A stretch of 64,000 nt of DNA from Phyllobacterium zundukense (GTDB lineage: Bacteria > Pseudomonadota > Alphaproteobacteria > Rhizobiales > Rhizobiaceae). The notes under the pieces are model-generated. The model worked only from the letters and a program-made list of their open reading frames with translations. It was not told the DNA's origin and did no database searches. Within the stretch, counting starts at the first letter, position 1, and each line of letters starts with the position of its first letter. Both the position numbers and the translations under genes were made by a program. The DNA is taken from NCBI RefSeq assembly GCF_025452195.1, contig NZ_CP104971.1, forward strand, positions 62,001-126,000. Direction: 5' to 3'. Shown piece by piece: positions 8,975 to 17,900 of this stretch.

Positions 8975-11900
8975 ATGATGAGATCGAGCGGCGGCAAGAC
9001 AACTCACGACTTTGCGCTGCCGGACAGACGCGAGCTGGGACCAGGCTCGGCAGCCTCGAACATCTGGGGGCATGACCCCGCACTTTCCGGGCGCGCATCC
9101 TCTCTGAAGGGCCCGGTCGGAGCAGGTAGGGCGGCTAGTCGTTCGCAAAGCTCCACGTTTGATTGGCGAATGATGCGTGGCGGCCGCATGACGAAGTGGA
9201 AAGGCGAGGTGGCGAGCTGCGCGCCTGCTGCGGCGCCGCTCGTTTCGTCCATGGTACGCGCGTGGGGCGCCCGGCTGCTGCCGGCAGCGTTGCTGATGGG
9301 ACTTGCCGCGGGTTCGGCCAGCGGCGCCGACTTGTTCTGGGATGCCAACGGCACGAGCGTGGGGGCCGGTGGCGCCGGCACCTGGAACACCAGCACCGGC
9401 AATTGGAGCCTCAACAATGACGGGGTGAGCGGCCCGTACAATCCCTGGAACAATGGCGCCCTGGATAACGCCTTGTTCGCGGGCACCGCCGGCACGGTGA
9501 CGCTCGGCGTGCCGATTACCGTCCATAACCTCACCTTCAACACCAGCGCCTATACGCTCACCGGCAACACACTGACGCTCGGCGGCGTGACGCCGACGAT
9601 CACGGTGACCAGCGGCACTTCGACCATCAATTCCATCATCGCCGGCGCCGCGGGTCTGACCAAGGCGGGTGCGGGCTTCTTGACGCTGGGGGGTGCGAAT
9701 ACGTTTTCGGGAGGCGTGAACGTCAATGCTGGCACGTTGTTCCTTAGCGCTGCCAGTTCGTTCACCGGCAATATCAACCTCAACGGCGGCGTGCTGCGCG
9801 CCACCAACAACGCTGCCCTTGGCGCTGCCGGCAATACCATCACGACCACTGCCGACGCCACGCTCACCGTCGACTCCGGTACGACGAACAGAAATGTGTC
9901 GATCGCCGGCGGGAGCAGCCTCACCGTGACCGGGGCGGGGGTCGGTTCGGCGCTGTTCACCGGAAGCGGCAATCTCATTGTTACCAATGGGGTAGCGATG
10001 AGCAACGCCGCCAGTAACTACACCGGCACCACGACCTTCTACGCGGCCCCGGCCGGCCAGTTGGTTTTCGCGTTTAACTCGATCGGGAACCTCGGCGAAG
10101 CGAGTTCGCTGGGGGCTCCGACGACGGTGGCCAATGGCACCATCTCCTACATAGCCGGCCAGTTCGCCGACAATGTAAACTACACCGGGGACGGCGACAG
10201 CTCGAACCGCAACTGGTCGATCGCTCTCGCCAACTACGCGGCCTCGCTGAACAATAACGGCACGGGCACGCTGACCCTAACCGGCGACATTGGCATTGCG
10301 AATTCGGGAGCAGCAGGCTTCAGCGCGAGCCTTGCAGATTTGCAACTGCTAGGGGTGATCAGCGGCGGCGCCGGAGCAGGGGTGAGCTTCGGCGGCGGGG
10401 CCGGGCGCACGGTTACGCTCGGGAGCAGCAACAGCTTTACCGGTTCCGTGAGCATCGGCGGAGCCACCATCGTGGCGCCGACGCTTGCCAATTCGGGCAT
10501 CGCCAGTTCGCTCGGGGCTGGCTCGATCGTTGCCCTGACCGATCGTGGCACCCTTAGCTACACAGGCGCCGGCGCGACCAGCAATCGTACCTGGACCAGC
10601 GATGGCGCGACCGCGATCAGCAACGACGGCACGGGCGTGCTGAACCTTGCCGGCAATCTTTCGTTCGTCGCCGGCGGGGTCGACACCCTTACCCTCGGCG
10701 GCGCCTATGCCGGCACCAACAGCCTCAATGGCGTGATTTCCGGTAGCGGCGGATTGGCCAGCAGTGGATCCGGCACCTGGGTGCTGAGCGGCGCCAACAC
10801 CCGCAGCGGCACGATCACCATGAACGGCGGAACGCTGCGTGCCGGCAACGCGTCGGCTTTCGGCACGACGACCGGCCTGACGATCAATAGCGGCACGCTG
10901 GACCTCAACGGCTTCAACATGAGCACAGCAACGCTCGAGGGGACGGGTGGCACGCTCGCCCTGGGCAGTGGAAATCTGACGCTCAACGCTGCTTCCGGCA
11001 GCAAGACCTTCGCCGGCAGCATCACCGGTAGCGGCGGCCTCACCAAGCTGGGCGCCAGCACGCTGACCCTGACGGGTCAAAGCACCTATACCGGCGCCAC
11101 CGCCATTGGTGGCGGCAGCACGCTGGCCCTGAACTTCGCCACAACAGCCGGAGGACCGACGAGTAATCTCCTTTCAAGCTCGTCCGCCCTGAATATGGGC
11201 GGCGGCACGCTCAACATCGTGGGCGCCGCCGGCGAGGCCGACAGCCAGACCTTCAACGGGCTGAACGTTACGTCCGGCAACAACCGCATGAACTCCACCG
11301 CCGGCGCCGGCGGGACGATGACCGTCAACCTCGGCGCGGTGACCCGCACCGGCGGGTTGATGGATTTCAGTTTCAACACCGGCGGCAGCTTCACAACCAG
11401 CAATGCCGACGGCGCACTCGGCGGCTGGGCAACGGTGAACGGCGAGGATTATGCGCAGGTTGCCGGTGGCGTCATCGCCGCATTCACGACCTATCAGAAC
11501 AAGGACAATGCCGCGACCTGGGCGAATGGTGACATCGTCTCGGACGAGGGCGGCGCTGTCAACACCGCCTATAGTGGGACTGTAAGCGGCAGTGTCGCGC
11601 TGGGCGGTCTCAAATATACGGCGGCCGCCAATTCGACAGTGACAGTCGGCTTGGGAAATACGCTGAGCGTCGACGGCGCCATCATCGTTGCAAGTTCCGT
11701 CGGCAATTTCAACCAGACCATTCAGGGCGGCTCGATCACCGGCGGGCCGGGCGGCGGCACGCTGGGCGTCATCCAGAACAGCACGGGCACGGGCACCTTC
11801 ACCATTGCTTCGACCATCGTCGACAATGGCGGGGCGACCGCCTTCGCCAAAGCCGGCACCGGCAAGGTCGCACTCTCAGGCGCCAACACCTACACTGGCG

Positions 11901-14900
11901 GCACGACGATCAGCGGCGGCACGCTTTCCGTCAACAGCATCGCCAATGGCGGACAGGCAAGCGCCATCGGCGCGTCCGGGAGTTCCTCGGACAACCTCGT
12001 CATCGAGGGTTCGACGCTGCAATATTCCGGCATCACGACCACGAGCGACCGGGGATTCACGCTGGTCACCAGCGGTGCCATAACGGCCGGGACGATCGAT
12101 GTCGCCAACGCCGGTGCCAATCTGACATTTTCCGGTCTAGTGACCAGCCCGGACAATGCCGGTCTCACCAAAACCGGCGCCGGCACGCTGACGCTCGCCA
12201 ACGCCGGCAATGACTATGTAGGCGTGACGACCGTCGCCGGCGGCACATTGGCGGCAACCACGCTCGCCGATGGCGGCGCAAACAGTTCCATCGGCGCGTC
12301 GAGCAGTGCCTCCTCCAATCTCGTGCTGCAAGGTGGCGGCAAGCTTGGTTATATCGGGGCCACCACCAACAGCGACCGCGGCTTCACGCTCGGCACCGGC
12401 GGTGGCGGTATCGACGTGAGCAGCGCGGCCACGACACTGACGCTTAGCGGCACTGCGGTGGGCACCGGATCGCTGACCAAGACCGGAGCCGGCACGCTGG
12501 TGCTGTCCGGCACCAATACATACAGCGGCGGCACCACCATCAGCGCCGGTACGCTACGCGCCGGGTCGGCTCAGGCCTTTGGCACGGGCCTCGTGACGCT
12601 GGCCAACACCAACAGCGCGACGCTGGACATCAACGGCTTCAACACCACATTCAGCGCGCTTCAAGGCGGGGGGCCTAGCGGGGGCAATGTGGCGCTGGGG
12701 GCAGCGACGCTGACGCTGAGCGGGGGGACCGGCACTTATGCCGGCGTCATCAGCGGCACCGGCAAACTGGCGCTCATCGCTGGCGCCAACCAGACGATGA
12801 CCGGCTGCAACCACACCTATACCGGCGGCACCACCATCACCGGCAGCACGTTGAACGTCGATTGCCTGGCAAACGGCTTGCAGCCGAGCGGCATCGGCGC
12901 ATCGGGCGCCGCATCCTCCAACCTGTCGATCGGCGGCGGCGGGGTGCTCCAATACTCGGGCCCCAGCATCGCCATTGACCGCGGCCTCACCGTCTCCGGC
13001 GGCGACGGCTACGTCAATGTCGCGGCCGCAACGACCCTCGGGCTCGGGGGAGCGGTGGTCGGTCCGGGCAGGCTGCGAGCCAGCGGCGGCGGCGTCCTGG
13101 TGCTCTCTGGCGTAAATACGTTCAGTGGGGACCTCGTCGTTGACGCAGGTGTGATGCGTGCCGGCTCGAACAGCGCGTTCGGCACTGGGTTCGCCACCGT
13201 GCGGTTTGCCGGATCGCTCGACCTGGCCAACTTCAACAATAGCGTCTACGGCCTATCGGACGGTGCCACCGCCGGTGGCTCCGTCACCCTGGGTTCGGGC
13301 ACGCTGACTATCACTAACGGCGGCAGTGTAAGCTACGGCGGCGTGATCAGCGGCAGCGGAGGCCTGATCAAGAACGGTGCCGGAATACAGGGAATTTCAG
13401 GGTGCAATAACAGTTACTCCGGCTCTACGGTGATCAACGGCGGCGCGGTTAACGTCTACTGCCTGGCAAACGGAGGAACAAACAGTTCGATCGGCGCCTC
13501 GGCGGCCAGCGCCACCAATCTCGTCCTCAATGGTGGACTGCTGCGGTACTTCGGAGCCGCCGCCAGCACAGACCGGCAGTTCACCTTGGGGACGACCGCC
13601 GGCAGCGGTCTGGACGCACAGGGGTCGGGCCCGATCAATTTCACCAGCACCGCGCCGATCACGCTTACAGGGACCAACGCGGCCCGCACCCTGACGCTCA
13701 CCGGGACGAACACGGCGAACAACTCCCTGGGCGCCCTTATCGCCGACAACGGCACGGGCAAGACCGCGCTGACCAAGAGCGGCACCGGCACGTGGATCCT
13801 GACCAACTCCAACAGCACGTATACTGGCGTCACCACGATTAGTGGCGGCGTGCTGGGCGTCGACAAGCTCGCGAACGGCGGCGAGGCAAGCAGCATCGGC
13901 GCCTCAGGCGCCGCAGCCACCAATTTGATCATCGGCAGCGGCTCGACCTTGCGCTACACAGGCGCCGGCGACACCACCAACCGGCTGTTCACGCTCCAAA
14001 CCGGCGTCACCTTCATCGAGTCTTCCGGCACCGGGGCGATCGTCTTCACCGATACGGGTCCCGTAACGCTGCAAACCCCCAATGTGGCGCGCACGATCGC
14101 GCTCGGCGGCACGAACAATGGCCTCAATACGCTGGCCGGTTCGATTGGCAATGCAGGCACCGGCGTCACCACGCTGGCCAAGAACGACAGCGGTACCTGG
14201 GTGCTGACCGGCAACAACACCTTCACCGGCAACACCGTCATCAATGACGGCAATCTGATGATCGGCAATGGCGGCACATCAGGCAATGCCGGCGCCGGCA
14301 ACGTCATCGTCAATGCCGCGAGCTCGACGTTGTCGATCAACCGCAGCGACACGTTCAACTTCACCGGTACGCTCAGCGGTCCCGGAGCGCTGGCGCAGAT
14401 CGGCACCGGCACCACGGTGCTGACGTCGGCCGGCAACGCCATCGGCGCCACCAGCGTCAACGCCGGCACGCTGCAAGTGAACGGCGCCCTGACCACGGCG
14501 ACGATCGCCATGAACGGCGCCGGCATCCTGACCGTGAATGGTACGGTGGGTGCGACCGCCGGCGGCACGACGAGCTTCACCGGCGATGCCGGAGCAAGCA
14601 CGATCAACGTCAATGCCGGCGGCACGCTGCGGGGCAACGGCGATCTCGGAGGCGGCAACGACGTCATGAACGTGTCGGGTACGCTCGCCACCGGCGGCGC
14701 AGCGCTCAACCTGGGCGCCGGCAACGATACGCTGGTTCTCAACGACACTGCCGTGCTCAGCGGCGTTGGCTTCAACGCCGGCACCGGCGGCGAGACCGGC
14801 ACTGGTGATACCCTGCAGGTGGTCACCACCGCGGGGCGGACCCTCGATGGCGCCAACGTCACCAGCTTCGAGAGTCTGCTCAAGCAGGGCAACGGCATTC

Positions 14901-17900
14901 TGACGCTCACTGGCGCGTTCGACTTCTCTGCGGGGACGACGGTCCAGGCAGGCGTGCTGGCGCTCGGCAACGGGACAACGGCGGGTTCGGTTGCAGGGGA
15001 CATCGTCAACAACGCGCAGGTTTCGTTCAACAGCCCGGGCTCGCAGACCTATGCCGGAACGATCAGCGGGACCGGCAGCGTGGTCAAGAACGGCACCGGC
15101 ACGATGGTGCTTACCGGCGATAACGCCTATTCCGGCACTACGGACGTGTTCCAGGGCGCTCTGATCGTCAATGGCGATCAGTCAGGTGCGACGGGCAATA
15201 CCCTGGTGACCAACTCAGGAACACTGGGCGGGTCGGGCGTGATCGGCGGGAATGTGAATGTGGCGTCCCTCGGCCGGCTCAGCCCAGGAGATCCGGGCAA
15301 CTCGCCCGGCACGCTCACGATCAACGGCAACCTATTGCTCGGATCGGCGACGAAGCTTGACTTCGACTTCGGCCAGGCGAACGTACCCGGCGGCGCGTTC
15401 AATGACCTCATCAATGTCGGCGGCAATCTGACCCTCGATGGTACACTCAACGTGACACAGAGCCCCGGCGGCAATTTCGGGCCGGGCGTCTACCGCGTCA
15501 TCAGCTATGGCGGCGCGCTGACCAACAACGGTCTTAACGTCGGTTCGTCTGACTATTTCGTCCAGACCTCGGTCGCCAATCAGGTCAACCTGGTCAATTC
15601 GGCCGGGCTGGCGCTCAGCTACTGGGACGGCGACGCCGGTCCGCACTCCAACAGCATCGTCAATGGTGGCAACGGCACGTGGCGCGCTGCCGGCGACCAG
15701 AACTGGACCGATGCCACCGGCGTTTTCGCCGCTCCGTTCGCCAATGCCAGCTTCGCTGTTTTCCAGGGCGTCGCGGGCACGGTGAACATCGACAACACCA
15801 ACGGCCAGGTACAGGCCGCGGGGATGCAGTTCGCTACCGACGGCTACCTGGTCCAGGGCGGCCCGATCGACCTGGTGGGTGGCTCAAGCATCATCCGCGT
15901 CGGCGACGGCACGGCAGGCGGCGCCTTCTATACGGCGACCATCGCCTCCAACCTTACCGGCAGCAGCCAGTTGGTGAAGACCGATCTCGGCACGCTAGTT
16001 CTCTCCGGAACCAACAGCTACACCGGCGGCACGATCATCAATGGCGGAACAGTCCGGATTTCTCTGGACACCAATCTCGGCGACGCGGCGGGCGGTCTGT
16101 CGTTCGGCGGCGGCACGCTGAACACGGTTGCCGACATGACGACCGGGCGAGTTGTTACGCTCGCCGGTGCCGGCACGTTCCTGACCAATGCCGGCACGAC
16201 GACCACATTGACCGGAGGCATCACCGGGGCAGGCGGGCTTGCCAAGGACGGCGCCGGCGCGCTGGTGGTTGCCGGCGATGCCGTGCATTCGGGCGGCACG
16301 ACGATCACGGCGGGCATCCTGCAGGTCGGCAACGGGGCGACGACCGGCACACTGGCCGGGGATGTAACCAATAACGCCACGCTCGCCTTCGATCGTTCCG
16401 ATGCCCTCATCTTTGCAGGCGCTGTTACGGGAACCGGCGCTGTCGACCAAACAGGAACCGGCACCACGATTCTAACGGCCAACAGCAGCTACAGCGGCGG
16501 CACGACGATCTCCGCCGGCACGCTGCAGCTCGGCAATGGCGGGGCCACGGGCTCGATTACCGGGGATGTGGTGGACGACGGTACGCTGGCGTTCAACCGA
16601 AGCGATATCCATACGTTCGGGGGCGTGATCTCCGGCAGCGGCGCGGTGAACCAGATCGGCACCGGCACGACCATCCTGACCCAGAACAACACCTATGCCG
16701 GCGCGACCAATGTGCTGGCCGGCAGCCTTCAGATCGACGGCGACCAGTCCGCGGCGACCGGGCTTACCTCGGTAGCCAATGGCGGCACGCTCGGTGGCAC
16801 AGGCATCATCGGCGGCGATGTCGTTGTCGCCGATGGCGGTGCAATGAACCCTGGCGATCTCGTCGGTGCGCCGGGAACGCTCACCATCAATGGCGGTCTC
16901 ACAACCAGCAGCGGCTCGAGCTTCAACTACGATTTTGGTCAGGCGAATGTACCCGGCGGGGCCTTCAATGACCTGACCGAGGTCCAGGACGACCTCGTGT
17001 TGGATGGCACGATCAACGTGGCCGTTTCTGCCGGGGGAACGCTCGGCCCCGGCCTTTACCGGGTGATCAGCTATGGCGGCACTCTCACCGACAACGGCCT
17101 GGACATCGGCACCATCCCTTCGCCGGACTTCTCCGTGCAGACCTCGGTCGCCCAGCAGGTCAACCTGGTCAACACAGCCGGACTGACGCTGAACTATTGG
17201 GACGGCGCCGCCGGACCGAAGAACGACAGCGCGGTCAACGGCGGCGACGGGCTGTGGCAGAATTCGACAGGCAACGACAACTGGACCGACAGCGCCGGTA
17301 GCCTCAACGCTCCCTTCAGCGACAGCGCGTTTGCCATTTTTGCCGGCGCCGCGGGAACCGTAACGGTCGACAACAGCCTGGGCGGCGTCAGCGCCCTGGG
17401 CATGCAGTTCGCCACCGACGGCTACCTGATCCAGGGCAATGACATCGCCCTGGTCGGCCCGCAGTCGATCATCCGCGTCGGCGACGGTACGGCCGCTGGT
17501 TCGACCTATGTCGCGACCATCGCCTCCAGCCTGACCGGCAGCACCCAGCTGGCGAAGACTGATCTCGGCACGCTGGTGCTCTCTGGAACCAACAGCTACA
17601 CGGGCGGCACTTCTATCGACGGCGGCACTGTAAGGGTCGCCGCGGACGCCAATCTCGGCGACGCGGCCGGCGGCTTGGTCTTCGACAGCGGCACGTTGCA
17701 CAACACCGCGGCCTTCAGTTCCGCGCGCGGCGTGACGCTCAACGCCGGTGGCGGCACGCTTCAGACCGATGCCGACCTGACCTGGTCGGGCGTGATCGGC
17801 GGCACGGGGGCGCTTGCCAAGACCGGCAACAGCACACTCGTTCTCACCGCCGGCAACAGCTACACCGGCCCGACCACGGTCTCGGCGGGCAGCCTGTTCG